The notes below the pieces were generated by a model. It was not told the DNA's origin and searched no databases. It was given only the letters and a program-made list of their open reading frames with translations. The position numbers and the translations under genes are program-made. This document shows positions 1-8,063 of a stretch of 64,000 nucleotides of DNA, in pieces. This stretch comes from Bradyrhizobium sp. dw_411 (lineage in GTDB: Bacteria > Pseudomonadota > Alphaproteobacteria > Rhizobiales > Xanthobacteraceae): contig NZ_JAAVUY010000012.1 in the NCBI RefSeq assembly GCF_018449695.1, forward strand, positions 181,135-245,134, in the 5' to 3' direction. Each line of letters starts with the position of its first letter. Position 1 is the first letter of the stretch.

Positions 1-13
1 CGGGATTGGTCAT
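1..13 (-). CDS. Possible start of a gene running off the left edge
   Basis: Only an ATG and three following codons (M-T-N-P) lie inside the window. A CGGAG motif sits about 8 bases upstream of the ATG at position 13, a normal ribosome-binding spacing, and the IalB-like gene upstream on the same strand ends at 173. Related genomes often carry tldD near coxB, but four codons cannot identify the product. The 159 bases between the two genes hold nothing else I recognise. Confidence 0.3.
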
Positions 14-172
14 GAAGGCTCCGATCGAAGACAGATGCTCCTCGCGTCCCCGCCCGGTGCGCCGATCGCGCCCCGGATGTGGAGACCGATAATTGAAGAG
101 CTTTGAAGATAGTCACGCTTGCCGGAAAAGGGGAGGGCCTGCCTCGGGTTCATCGCCGCAAAGCGGGCCCTG

Positions 173-748
173 TCACGGCAACTTGTCATACCCATCGGCG
201 AGCCCGTTCAAACTCAGCGGGAACCCGATGCCCTCTTCGGGGGTCTCGAAAATGATAAAAGTCGCGGTTTTGGCGGTGCGGAACTGGCCCAGCAGCTTGT
301 CGTCCATCACAACCTCGGCCACGCAGCCGTTGGGCAGGCATCGGACAAAGCCGGCGCGGCCGACATCGACATTGTCGAGTTTGAGGCCGAGCCCCGAGGG
401 CAGCAGCACGCCCAGGGGCGCCACCACCCGCATCAGCTTGCTCTTCTGGTCCGCGGTTTTCAGCACGATGACGGTAAGACCGGCATTGGAGCGGTCCTCG
501 GCTACCACGCTCTGAATCAGGGCGCACTGCTCGCCTTGTGCGCCCGGCGGGGTGTCGCAGCGGATTTGCCAGTCGCCATGAACCGACTTCACCGCGCCTT
601 GGGCGCTGGCGGCGGCGTTCAGGCCAAGCAGGAACATGAGGGCGAGGCTTGCCCTGGTAAGGAGGCTTGCCCCGGTAAGAAGGCTTGGAGCGATAAATGC
701 CTTGCCGCGGCTGGCGGCGCTTCTTGCCGGGTGTTTCGAAGGCCCCAT
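173..748 (-). CDS. IalB-family (invasion-associated locus B) secreted protein
   Basis: The 191-residue product resembles the IalB family: an N-terminal signal sequence followed by a compact periplasmic domain with the family layout (HGDWQIRC near the start, CALIQ, then RCLPNGCVAEV in the second half). The four cysteines probably form disulfides. The hydrophobic signal core ends in AAASAQ near residue 50, after an unusually long basic n-region. I chose the ATG at 748 because AGAGGGATCG precedes it; an in-frame ATG at 820 lacks such a site. The signal core is encoded over an 18-base tandem repeat (644-679). IalB homologues are often implicated in envelope or host interaction, but the role here is not shown. 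It is divergent from the cox operon. Confidence 0.75.
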   Translation of the reverse strand: MGPSKHPARSAASRGKAFIAPSLLTGASLLTRASLALMFLLGLNAAASAQGAVKSVHGDWQIRCDTPPGAQGEQCALIQSVVAEDRSNAGLTVIVLKTADQKSKLMRVVAPLGVLLPSGLGLKLDNVDVGRAGFVRCLPNGCVAEVVMDDKLLGQFRTAKTATFIIFETPEEGIGFPLSLNGLADGYDKLP

Positions 749-1223
749 CAGGGTCGATCCCTCTAATATGTCCAATATGTCCTGGGCAATCTCAGTCCGA
801 GACATTGGACTGATAGGCAATGACGGCGTCTTGAAGGCGATTTCGCGCCGGCAGGGACGCGGCGCAAGTCGCGAATCAGCTTCCTGTGGAGCACTGCGTC
901 TGTGCCTACATCGGGCAATCTGGCTGTCAAGCCGCGTCGGGCTGCAAAACCGGCAGTTTTGCCTGTTGTCACGGGAAAATGTGACATCCGCATAATAGGC
1001 GCAGATGCAATGCTGTGTACCCTACTACTGCATTGCGAGAGCCGTCGAATTATGGTTTGAGAGGCTGGATTTCGACGCGTTCTAACGATCTGGCCCAGGG
1101 TACTTCCGAAGTACGTTGTACTTCCAAAGTATGTCCAAGGCCGTTTGTCAGGAGGCGGATCGTGCAGCATTTGTCGCCATCCGGCGGAATGCTTTGGGGT
1201 TCTATCAAGGGAGCGCGAGCGGC
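749..1223. other. Divergent intergenic region upstream of coxB
   Basis: This 475-base stretch between the IalB-like gene (minus) and coxB (plus) has no convincing coding sequence; the apparent N-terminal extension of coxB lacks family resemblance. It must hold the promoters of both genes. The one clear structure is the pair of near-palindromes at 1100-1132. A GGGAG motif near 1209 sits about 10 bases before the chosen coxB ATG. Confidence 0.6.
1100..1132. promoter_or_regulatory. Tandem 15-base near-palindromes, candidate operator of the cox operon
   Basis: Two copies of a 15-base palindrome lie 18 bases apart: GTACTTCCGAAGTAC at 1100-1114 (GTACTTC/GAAGTAC arms) and GTACTTCCAAAGTAT at 1118-1132. 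Spacing close to two helical turns is typical of cooperative dimeric regulators. They sit about 90 bases upstream of the coxB start. No known regulator motif is assigned; function is inferred from symmetry and position only. Confidence 0.45.
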
Positions 1224-2066
1224 ATGAAGATGTCGATGGGCCAAACGGGCCGGCGATTGCTGGGATTAGCGGTGGCCGGCGTTGCGCTGGTCACCTGCGG
1301 AGCGGCATTCGCCGAATTGGGGCAGCCGGCGCCATGGGAATACAAGCTGCAGGAAGCGGCCACACCGGTGATGGAAAACATCACCTGGTTCCATAATTTC
1401 CTGCTCGTCCTGATCACCCTCATCACGCTGTTCGTGCTGGTGCTGCTGGTCCTCGTCGTTGTGAAATTCAACGCCAAGGCCAACCCGGTCCCCTCCAAGA
1501 CTACCCACAACACCCTGATTGAAGTCGCCTGGACGCTGATCCCGGTGCTGATCCTGGTGGCGCTGGTGGTGCCGTCGTTCCGGCTGCTGTTTCTCGAGCT
1601 GGACGTTCCCAAGGCCGATCTCACCGTCAAGGTGACCGGCAAGCAGTGGTACTGGAGCTACGCTTACCCGGATAACGGCAAGTTCGAATTTGATTCGCTG
1701 CTGGCCCAGGACAAGCAGCCCCGCCTGCTCGGCGTCGATAACGAGATGGTGGTGCCGGTCAACAAGATCGTCCGGATCCAGACCACCGGCGCGGACGTCA
1801 TCCACTCCTTCGCGGTACCGTCCTTCGGCATCAAGATCGACTCGGTGCCGGGCCGCCTGAATGAAACCTGGTTCAAGGCCACCAAGATCGGCATGTTCTA
1901 CGGCCAGTGTTCGGAATTGTGCGGCAAGGATCACGCCTTCATGCCGATCGTGGTGCGGGTGGTGAGCGACCAGGACTTCGTGGCCTGGGTCGAGACGGCG
2001 AAGAAGAAATTTGCGACCAACCCGGCGAACTCGTTCGCTTCGGCTGGCGCGGCGGCAGCGCAGTAA
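1224..2066 (+). CDS. coxB: Cytochrome c oxidase subunit II
   Basis: Subunit II accepts electrons from cytochrome c at its binuclear CuA centre and passes them to subunit I. The 280-residue product has a signal-like hydrophobic N-terminus, two membrane helices (around VMENITWFHNFLLVLITL and the LIPVLILVALVVPSF stretch) and a periplasmic cupredoxin domain. CuA ligands are visible in GQCSELCGKDHAFM (two Cys, His, Met), with the upstream His in DVIHSFAVPS. The aromatic electron-entry patch KQWYWSYAYP is intact. The ATG at 1224 gives a family-like N-terminus after a GGGAG site; another ATG two codons later is possible. First gene of the cox operon, followed by coxA after about 110 bases. Confidence 0.95.
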   Translation: MKMSMGQTGRRLLGLAVAGVALVTCGAAFAELGQPAPWEYKLQEAATPVMENITWFHNFLLVLITLITLFVLVLLVLVVVKFNAKANPVPSKTTHNTLIEVAWTLIPVLILVALVVPSFRLLFLELDVPKADLTVKVTGKQWYWSYAYPDNGKFEFDSLLAQDKQPRLLGVDNEMVVPVNKIVRIQTTGADVIHSFAVPSFGIKIDSVPGRLNETWFKATKIGMFYGQCSELCGKDHAFMPIVVRVVSDQDFVAWVETAKKKFATNPANSFASAGAAAAQ

Positions 2067-2174
2067 GCCAAGGCTTCTAAACAAGGCTCTAAACAAGCCA
2101 AGGCTTACGTGCTTTCAACGGACAAGGGCGACGGGACCGCAAGGTCCGACAAGACTGCAAGGCAGGATTTGAAA

Positions 2175-3797
2175 ATGGCAACGACCGCAGCGACAGCTCA
2201 CGACGATCACGCTCATGACGACCATGAGCACGCCCATCCGACCGGATGGCGGCGCTACGTCTATTCGACCAACCACAAGGACATCGGTACGATGTACCTG
2301 GTGTTCGCGATCATCGCCGGCATCATCGGCGGCGCGATGTCGATCATGATCCGCATCGAGCTGATGTATCCCGGTGTTCAGTTCTTCCACGAGACCCATA
2401 CCTACAACGTGTTCGTGACCTCGCACGGCCTGATCATGATCTTCTTCATGGTGATGCCTGCGATGATCGGCGGCTTCGGCAACTGGTTCGTGCCGCTGAT
2501 GATCGGCGCGCCCGACATGGCGTTTCCGCGCATGAACAACATCTCGTTCTGGCTGCTGCCGGCGTCCTTTGCGCTGCTCCTGATCTCTACCTTCGTCGAG
2601 GGTGAGCCGGGCGCCAACGGTGTCGGCGCGGGCTGGACGATGTACGCTCCGCTGTCGACCTCGGGCCATCCGGGACCGGCGGTCGATTTCGCGATCCTGG
2701 CGCTGCATCTGGCCGGCGCCTCGTCGATCCTGGGCGCGATCAACTTCATCACCACGATCTTCAACATGCGCGCGCCGGGCATGACCCTGCACAAGATGCC
2801 GCTGTTCGTGTGGTCGATCCTGGTTACCGTATTCCTGCTCTTGCTGTCGCTGCCGGTGCTGGCCGGTGCGATCACCATGCTGCTCACCGACCGCAATTTC
2901 GGCACCACCTTCTTCTCGGCTGAAGGCGGCGGCGATCCGGTCCTGTTCCAGCACCTGTTCTGGTTCTTCGGCCATCCCGAGGTTTACATCCTGATCCTGC
3001 CGGGCTTCGGCATGATCAGCCAGATCGTCTCGACCTTCTCGCGCAAGCCGGTGTTCGGCTATCTCGGCATGGCCTATGCGATGGTGGCGATCGGCGGCAT
3101 CGGCTTTGTGGTCTGGGCGCATCACATGTACACCGTCGGCATGTCGTCGGCGACGCAGGCCTACTTCGTTGCCGCGACCATGGTGATCGCGGTGCCAACC
3201 GGCGTGAAGATCTTCTCGTGGATCGCCACGATGTGGGGCGGCTCGATCGAATTCAAAACGCCGATGCTGTGGGCGGTTGGCTTCATCTTCCTGTTTACGC
3301 TCGGTGGCGTCACCGGCGTCGTGCTGGCCAATGCCGGCGTCGACCGCGTGCTGCAGGATACCTATTACGTTGTCGCGCACTTCCACTATGTGCTGTCGCT
3401 CGGCGCAGTGTTCGCGATCTTCGCCGGCTGGTACTACTGGTTCCCGAAGATGTTCGGCTACATGTATTCGGAGAAAATCGGCAAGCTGCACTTCTGGGTC
3501 ACCTTCATCGGCGTCAACCTGGTGTTCTTCCCGCAGCACTTCCTCGGGCTCTCCGGCATGCCGCGCCGCTACGTCGACTATCCCGACGCGTTCGCCGGCT
3601 GGAACTTCGTGTCCTCGGTCGGTTCCTACATTTCGGGGTTCGGCGTGCTGATCTTCATCTACGGCGTGATCGACGCGTTCGTCCGCAAGGAGCAGGCGGC
3701 GGACAATCCGTGGGGTCCCGGCGCCACCACGCTGGAATGGACGCTGTCGTCGCCGCCGCCGTTCCACCAGTTCGAAGTGCTGCCGCGCGTGCAGTAA
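2175..3797 (+). CDS. coxA: Cytochrome c oxidase subunit I (aa3 type)
   Basis: Catalytic subunit carrying haem a, haem a3 and CuB; reduces oxygen to water and pumps protons. The 540-residue product has about 12 membrane helices. Visible sites are the haem a ligand in TSHGLIMIFF, GHPEVYILILPGFG (CuB histidine, K/D-channel glutamate and the cross-linked tyrosine), WAHHMYTVG (CuB histidines) and VVAHFHYVLS (haem ligands). The glutamate in HPEVY marks a type A oxidase. The N-terminus is unusually histidine/aspartate rich (HDDHAHDDHEHAH), a possible metal-binding tail. The ATG at 2175 was chosen over the upstream GTG at 2109 because homology begins here and an AGGA motif precedes it. Confidence 0.96.
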   Translation: MATTAATAHDDHAHDDHEHAHPTGWRRYVYSTNHKDIGTMYLVFAIIAGIIGGAMSIMIRIELMYPGVQFFHETHTYNVFVTSHGLIMIFFMVMPAMIGGFGNWFVPLMIGAPDMAFPRMNNISFWLLPASFALLLISTFVEGEPGANGVGAGWTMYAPLSTSGHPGPAVDFAILALHLAGASSILGAINFITTIFNMRAPGMTLHKMPLFVWSILVTVFLLLLSLPVLAGAITMLLTDRNFGTTFFSAEGGGDPVLFQHLFWFFGHPEVYILILPGFGMISQIVSTFSRKPVFGYLGMAYAMVAIGGIGFVVWAHHMYTVGMSSATQAYFVAATMVIAVPTGVKIFSWIATMWGGSIEFKTPMLWAVGFIFLFTLGGVTGVVLANAGVDRVLQDTYYVVAHFHYVLSLGAVFAIFAGWYYWFPKMFGYMYSEKIGKLHFWVTFIGVNLVFFPQHFLGLSGMPRRYVDYPDAFAGWNFVSSVGSYISGFGVLIFIYGVIDAFVRKEQAADNPWGPGATTLEWTLSSPPPFHQFEVLPRVQ

Positions 3798-3810
3798 GAT
3801 AAATGAGACC

Positions 3811-3839
3811 CATGCCCCGATCGATCTGATCGGGGCATG
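3811..3839 (+). terminator. Strong hairpin between coxA and ctaB
   Basis: A perfect 12-base-pair stem, CATGCCCCGATC (3811-3822) with GATCGGGGCATG (3828-3839), encloses a 5-base loop. It starts 13 bases after the coxA stop. No T-run follows, so it is more likely an mRNA-stabilising or attenuating structure that lowers expression of the assembly genes than a complete terminator. Confidence 0.6.
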
Positions 3840-3859
3840 ATTTAAAGGAAGAGACCATC

Positions 3860-4798
3860 TTGTCGGTTGTCGATCACAACGCCATCGGACTGTCGCCCCG
3901 GATTTCGGAGGCCGAGGTTGCCGATTACATCGCGCTATTGAAGCCGCGCGTGATGTCGCTGGTGATTTTCACCGCGCTGGTCGGGCTCGTGATCGCGCCG
4001 GGTCATGTTCATCCGGTACTGGCGTTCACGTCGATCTTGTGCATCGCGGTCGGCGCCGGCGCGTCCGGCGCGCTGAACATGTGGTACGAGAGCGATATCG
4101 ACGCCCTGATGTCGCGCACCGCCAACCGTCCGATCCCGCGCGGCCGCATCACCCGTCCGGAAGCGCTGGCGTTCGGAACCACGCTGGCGTTTTTCTCGGT
4201 GATGACGCTGGGCATTCTGGTCAACTGGGTGGCCGGCGGGCTGCTCGCGTTCACGATCTTTTTCTATGTTGGGATCTACACGATCGGGCTGAAGCGCTGG
4301 ACCGCACAGAACATCGTGATCGGCGGCGCTGCCGGCGCGTTGCCGCCGGTAGTAGCCTGGGCGGCGGCGACCGGATCGCTGTCGATGGAGCCGGTGCTGC
4401 TGTTCCTGATCATCTTCTTCTGGACCCCGCCGCATTTCTGGGCGCTGGCGCTGTTTCGCAGCGACGACTATGCGCGAGCCGGGGTGCCGATGCTGCCGGT
4501 CGTCGCCGGTCCCGATGCGACGCGGCTGCAGATCCTGCTGTACACGATCGTACTGGTCGCGGTCGCCTTTGTGCCCTGGCCGCTTGGTTATTTCGACGCG
4601 GGTTACGGCGTGATGTCGCTGGTTCTCGGCGCCGGCATGCTGGCGCTCGCGATCAATGTCTACCGCCGCCGCGAGGGCAGCGAAGCGCTGCGCGCGACGC
4701 GCCGGCTGTTCGCGTTCTCGATTGTTTATTTGTTTATGCTGTTCGCGACTTTGCTGGTCGAGGTCGTCGTTCACGCCATCGCACCGTCACTCTGGTAG
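3860..4798 (+). CDS. ctaB: Protoheme IX farnesyltransferase (haem O synthase)
   Basis: Transfers a farnesyl group to protohaem IX, giving haem O, the precursor of haem A for the oxidase encoded beside it. The 312-residue membrane prenyltransferase of the UbiA superfamily shows the first aspartate-rich motif NMWYESDIDALMSRTANRP and the second region DDYARAGVPML, with about eight to nine membrane helices. Length matches the family. The start is TTG at 3860, preceded by AAAGGAAGAG at a normal distance; no in-frame ATG gives a better N-terminus. It follows the coxA hairpin and precedes coxF by 18 bases. Confidence 0.94.
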   Translation: MSVVDHNAIGLSPRISEAEVADYIALLKPRVMSLVIFTALVGLVIAPGHVHPVLAFTSILCIAVGAGASGALNMWYESDIDALMSRTANRPIPRGRITRPEALAFGTTLAFFSVMTLGILVNWVAGGLLAFTIFFYVGIYTIGLKRWTAQNIVIGGAAGALPPVVAWAAATGSLSMEPVLLFLIIFFWTPPHFWALALFRSDDYARAGVPMLPVVAGPDATRLQILLYTIVLVAVAFVPWPLGYFDAGYGVMSLVLGAGMLALAINVYRRREGSEALRATRRLFAFSIVYLFMLFATLLVEVVVHAIAPSLW

Positions 4799-4816
4799 GG
4801 GGCGCATGGCGAAAGA

Positions 4817-4984
4817 ATGGATGACAAGCAACAGCCGCCAGATGGAATCGTCCTCACCGAGGCGCAACAAAAAAGCCGCCGTCAGCGCTCGATCGCGATC
4901 GCGCTGGCGCTTGGCGTTCTTGTCATACTTTTTTTCGCCGTCACCATGGTCAAGGGGCCGGCCGTCCTAGTGCGGCCCATGTAA
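4817..4984 (+). CDS. coxF: CoxF-like small membrane protein of the cox operon
   Basis: A 55-residue product beginning MDDKQQPPDG and ending VLVRPM. It has a charged cytoplasmic head rich in Q, K and R, then one membrane helix of about 20 residues (IAIALALGVLVILFFAVTMV). Bradyrhizobium-type cox operons carry a gene of this size and form, called coxF, exactly between ctaB and ctaG. It is 18 bases after ctaB and 10 before ctaG, so co-transcribed. The role is not established; an assembly or subunit-like accessory role is inferred from position. The ribosome site (GCGAAAGA) is weak. Confidence 0.8.
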   Translation: MDDKQQPPDGIVLTEAQQKSRRQRSIAIALALGVLVILFFAVTMVKGPAVLVRPM

Positions 4985-4994
4985 CCGGGACGAT

Positions 4995-5630
4995 GTGAAC
5001 GACATGGACAACAAGCCGACGATGCCGCAACCGACTGCAAAAAGACGAGGTCTGGGCCGCGATGCCACGGTCGCCGCGCTGTGCGGTTTCGTGGTGGTGC
5101 TGATGGTCGGCGCGTCCTATGCGGCGGTGCCGTTTTATAACTGGTTCTGCCGCACGACCGGCTTCAACGGCACCACGCAGGTCGCGACATCGGCGCCGTC
5201 GGGTGCGCCGCTGGCGCGCAAGATTGCTGTGCGTTTCGATTCCAACGTCGCGGGCGGGCTGCCCTGGAAGTTCGAGCCCGAGCAGACCGAGATCGAGGTC
5301 AAGATCGGCGAAGTCGTCACTGTGTTTTACACCGTGACCAATCAATCGGCGCGGACCACGAGCGGGCAGGCGGCCTATAATGTGGCGCCGCTGACGGTCG
5401 GCGCGTATTTCCAGAAGATCAACTGCTTCTGTTTCACCGAGCAGACCATGGCGCCCGGTGAAAAGCGCGAAATGCCTGTCGTGTTCTATGTCGATCCGGC
5501 GATCATCAAAGACAGCGACAATGACGGGCTGAATACCATCACCCTTTCCTATACGTTCTATCCCGTGCGCGAGCCGGCCCCCAAGCCGCTGGCAGCAAGC
5601 GAACTGGACAAGGCTAAGGGAAACCTCTGA
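4995..5630 (+). CDS. ctaG: Cytochrome c oxidase assembly protein CtaG/Cox11
   Basis: Periplasmic membrane-anchored copper chaperone that delivers copper to the CuB site of subunit I. The 211-residue product has one N-terminal membrane helix (ATVAALCGFVVVLMVGASYA), the hallmark FYNWFCRTTGF, and the copper-binding INCFCFTEQTMAPGE. Length is normal. The start is GTG at 4995, preceded by GGGAC; an ATG at 5004 is an equally possible start and removes only three residues. It lies between coxF and coxC, as expected for the oxidase assembly operon. Confidence 0.94.
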   Translation: MNDMDNKPTMPQPTAKRRGLGRDATVAALCGFVVVLMVGASYAAVPFYNWFCRTTGFNGTTQVATSAPSGAPLARKIAVRFDSNVAGGLPWKFEPEQTEIEVKIGEVVTVFYTVTNQSARTTSGQAAYNVAPLTVGAYFQKINCFCFTEQTMAPGEKREMPVVFYVDPAIIKDSDNDGLNTITLSYTFYPVREPAPKPLAASELDKAKGNL

Positions 5631-5726
5631 GACGCCTCTAAGACCTGGGATGACCGCGATCCCGGGATTTGATTTTGAGACCCATACGTGCCGAATACGA
5701 GCGGCATCGTTAACGGAGAGACCGCA

Positions 5727-6584
5727 ATGGCTACGGCGCAAGTCAAGCACCACGACTATCACCTCGTCGATCCGAGCCCGTGGCCGGTCGTCGGCTCCAT
5801 CTCGGCCTTTATTATGGCCCTGGGCGCGATCACCTGGATGCACCACATGACCGCGGCGGCGCCGATCATTTTCGGCATCGGCACCATCGGCGTGCTCTAC
5901 ACCATGGCGAGCTGGTGGACGGATGTGATCCGCGAGGCACAGTTCAAGGGTGACCACACCCGCGTGGTGCAGATCAGCCACCGCTACGGCATGATCCTGT
6001 TCATCGCCTCCGAAGTGATGTTCTTCGTCGCCTGGTTCTGGGCTTTCTTCAACTCCGCGCTGTTCCCCGGCGATCCCGTTCACATGACCCGCGACGCGCT
6101 GTTCGGCGGCGTGTGGCCGCCCAAGGGCATCGAGACCTTCGATCCCTGGCATCTGCCGCTGTTGAATACCCTGTTGCTGCTGACCTCGGGCACCACGGTG
6201 ACCTGGGCGCATCACGCGCTGCTGGAAGGCGATCGCAAGGGTTTGAAATACGGCCTGATCCTGACGGTCCTGCTTGGCGCGACCTTCACCTGCGTGCAGG
6301 CTTTCGAATACAGCCATGCCGCGTTCAGCTTCGCCGGCAACATCTACGGCGCGACCTTCTTCATGGCGACTGGTTTCCACGGTTTCCACGTGCTGGTCGG
6401 CACCATCTTCCTGATCGTGTGTTTGGCGCGTGTCTATGCCGGGCACTTCACGCCGACCCAGCATCTCGGCTTCGAATTCGCCGCCTGGTACTGGCATTTC
6501 GTCGACGTGGTGTGGCTGTTCCTGTTCATCTGCATCTATGTCTGGGGACATGGCGCGGAAACCATGGCGCACGGCGCGCACTGA
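5727..6584 (+). CDS. coxC: Cytochrome c oxidase subunit III
   Basis: The 285-residue product has seven predicted membrane helices and the family signatures HHDYHLVDPSPWP at the N-terminus, SEVMFFVAWFWAFF, HHALLEGDRKGL and FHGFHVLVGTIFL. Subunit III stabilises subunit I and supports sustained proton uptake. The ATG at 5727 follows ACGGAGAG at ideal distance; the longer upstream reading lacks similarity. Last structural gene of the operon; a strong terminator lies 24 bases downstream, so DUF983 and surf1 may be reached by read-through or have their own promoter. Confidence 0.95.
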   Translation: MATAQVKHHDYHLVDPSPWPVVGSISAFIMALGAITWMHHMTAAAPIIFGIGTIGVLYTMASWWTDVIREAQFKGDHTRVVQISHRYGMILFIASEVMFFVAWFWAFFNSALFPGDPVHMTRDALFGGVWPPKGIETFDPWHLPLLNTLLLLTSGTTVTWAHHALLEGDRKGLKYGLILTVLLGATFTCVQAFEYSHAAFSFAGNIYGATFFMATGFHGFHVLVGTIFLIVCLARVYAGHFTPTQHLGFEFAAWYWHFVDVVWLFLFICIYVWGHGAETMAHGAH

Positions 6585-6608
6585 TCTTCCAACTTACGTG
6601 CTAGAAGA

Positions 6609-6632
6609 GGGCGGCCGCAGGGCCGCCCTTTT
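6609..6632 (+). terminator. Rho-independent terminator after coxC
   Basis: Stem GGGCGGCC (6609-6616) and GGCCGCCC (6621-6628) with a GCAG loop, followed directly by TTTT. It lies 24 bases after the coxC stop, a textbook intrinsic terminator. Confidence 0.85.
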
Positions 6633-6642
6633 CGTTTCGCCA

Positions 6643-6783
6643 GAGCGTTTTCGAGCGAAGCGGACACCGGTTCGCATAGCAATCAAGTTTACGCGGATTG
6701 TGTAGACTTATCTGCGGTAGAAACGCGTGAAGAAAAAAGACCGGAGCCCGGTTCTGATTCAATCAGAACCGATAAGGCTCTGG
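6643..6783 (+). repeat. Dispersed intergenic repeat, family A, long variant
   Basis: Begins AGCGTTTTCGAGCGAAG and ACACCGGTTCGC, the core shared with copies at 8658, 24343, 28780, 36322 and 48936. In this copy about 50 bases separate the CGGTTCGC half from the GTGAAGAAAA half. The 3' module is GGTTCTGATT-C-AATCAGAACC inside an outer GAGCC/GGCTC stem, shared with the 36322 copy. It sits between coxC and the DUF983 gene. Confidence 0.75.
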
Positions 6784-6799
6784 GCACGAAAGACCAGCC

Positions 6800-7186
6800 A
6801 TGTCAGATCTGAATTTACCCACGGTGATAGAGAGCGCGATCCGCGGCATTGCCTGCAAATGTCCGCGCTGTGGCAAAGGCAAATTATATTCGGGATTCCT
6901 GACCTTGCGGCCGCGATGTGAATCCTGCGGGCTCGATTATGCCTTTATCGACGCCGGTGACGGCCCCGCCGTCTTCATCATCATGATTGCCGGCGCCATC
7001 GTCGTCGGCTGCGCGCTGATCGTCGAGATCAAGTATCAGCCGCCATTCTGGGTACATGCCGCGCTTTGGCTGCCGCTCATTCTGGCCACCACGCTGCTGC
7101 CGCTGCGCGCGATGAAGTCGCTCTTGATCGCGCTGCAATTCCACCACAAGGCTGCCGAGGGCCGGCTGATCGATCGCGAGCCGTAA
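6800..7186 (+). CDS. DUF983 family membrane protein
   Basis: The 128-residue product opens with a zinc-ribbon-like pair, CPRCGKG and RCESCGLD (about residues 21-43), then two hydrophobic helices (VFIIMIAGAIVVGCALIVEI and WVHAALWLPLILATTLLPL). This is the DUF983 layout. It ends with a TAATG overlap with surf1, implying translational coupling, and follows the oxidase genes. An accessory role in oxidase maturation is suggested by position only. Confidence 0.82.
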   Translation: MSDLNLPTVIESAIRGIACKCPRCGKGKLYSGFLTLRPRCESCGLDYAFIDAGDGPAVFIIMIAGAIVVGCALIVEIKYQPPFWVHAALWLPLILATTLLPLRAMKSLLIALQFHHKAAEGRLIDREP

Positions 7187-7968
7187 TGACCGGAATTTCC
7201 ATATCCAGGCGCGGCGGTATTGGCTTTGGTCTTTTCACGCTGTTGATGGTGGCGTTGTTCGTGGGCCTCGGGGTCTGGCAGTTGCAGCGCCGCCTCGAGA
7301 AGCACGCGTTGATCGACGCGTTGACCGAACGGCTCGCGCTCGCGCCGGGATCGCTGCCGTCTGCCGCGCTGTGGAGCACGCTCACGCCGGCGCGCGATGA
7401 ATTCCGCCGCGTCAGTTTCCCGGCGGTCTATCAATCCGCGCCGGACGCGATGGTCTACAGCTCCGGTTCGGCGGTGCGCGACGATATTTCCGGTCCCGGC
7501 ACCTGGGCTTTCCTGCCGGCGCGGCTGCCGACCGGGGAGATCGTGGTGATCAACACGGGATTCGTGCAGAACACGATGCAGGACCGCGAGCAGCAGGATC
7601 GCGCTGTGACGCGGCTGATGACCACGGCGCCGGTGATGTTATCGGGCTATATCCGCTTTCCGGAAGCTGCGGGCGTGCTGACTCCGGCGGAGAATCTCCC
7701 AAAGCGGCTGTGGTTCACGCGGGATCATCTGGCGATGGCGCGGGCGCTGGGCTGGGGCGCGGATGCCAGGCCGGTGGCGCCGTTCTACATTGATCTGGAG
7801 CAGCCGGTGCCCGCCAGCGGCATTCCAAAACCCGGCCCGTTGCAGGTGCATCTCAAGGACGATCATATGCAATACGCCATCACCTGGTTCGGGTTGGCCG
7901 GTGCAGTGGTGATAGCCTTCGGGGTCTGGCTGTTCGGCCAGAAGCGGGCGTCGCGCGTCACGCGATGA
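7186..7968 (+). CDS. surf1: SURF1 family oxidase assembly protein
   Basis: SURF1 homologues help insert haem a into subunit I. The 260-residue product has the family topology: an N-terminal helix (FGLFTLLMVALFVGLGVWQL, with the GVWQLQR signature), a periplasmic domain, and a C-terminal helix (ITWFGLAGAVVIAFGVWLF). The motif HMQYAITWFG near the end is typical. The ATG at 7186 shares a base with the DUF983 stop, so the genes are coupled. Length is within the family range. It closes the cox cluster. Confidence 0.92.
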   Translation: MTGISISRRGGIGFGLFTLLMVALFVGLGVWQLQRRLEKHALIDALTERLALAPGSLPSAALWSTLTPARDEFRRVSFPAVYQSAPDAMVYSSGSAVRDDISGPGTWAFLPARLPTGEIVVINTGFVQNTMQDREQQDRAVTRLMTTAPVMLSGYIRFPEAAGVLTPAENLPKRLWFTRDHLAMARALGWGADARPVAPFYIDLEQPVPASGIPKPGPLQVHLKDDHMQYAITWFGLAGAVVIAFGVWLFGQKRASRVTR

Positions 7969-8063
7969 TCCCGGCCAATCTCAACGGCGGGTTGCCCGTA
8001 TCGTATCGACTGCTGAGGTCACCGTGGCGCTGAAGTCTCGTGATTGCAGGCGGCGGTTCGGGC

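Noticed and set aside
10..195. 61-codon minus-strand reading at the left edge
   Set aside because: No similarity or ribosome site; a different frame carries the better-supported start at position 13.
2115..3767. 550-codon open reading frame on the minus strand opposite coxA
   Set aside because: It mirrors the codon bias of coxA, is rich in H, R, D, E and Q without fold-like pattern, and has no ribosome site. Similar long antisense readings lie opposite coxC/ctaG (4950-6581), the amidohydrolase gene (26590-28188), the CRP/TrxR fusion gene (42583-43911), murA (49841-51094) and hisD (51783-53132); all are rejected for the same reason.
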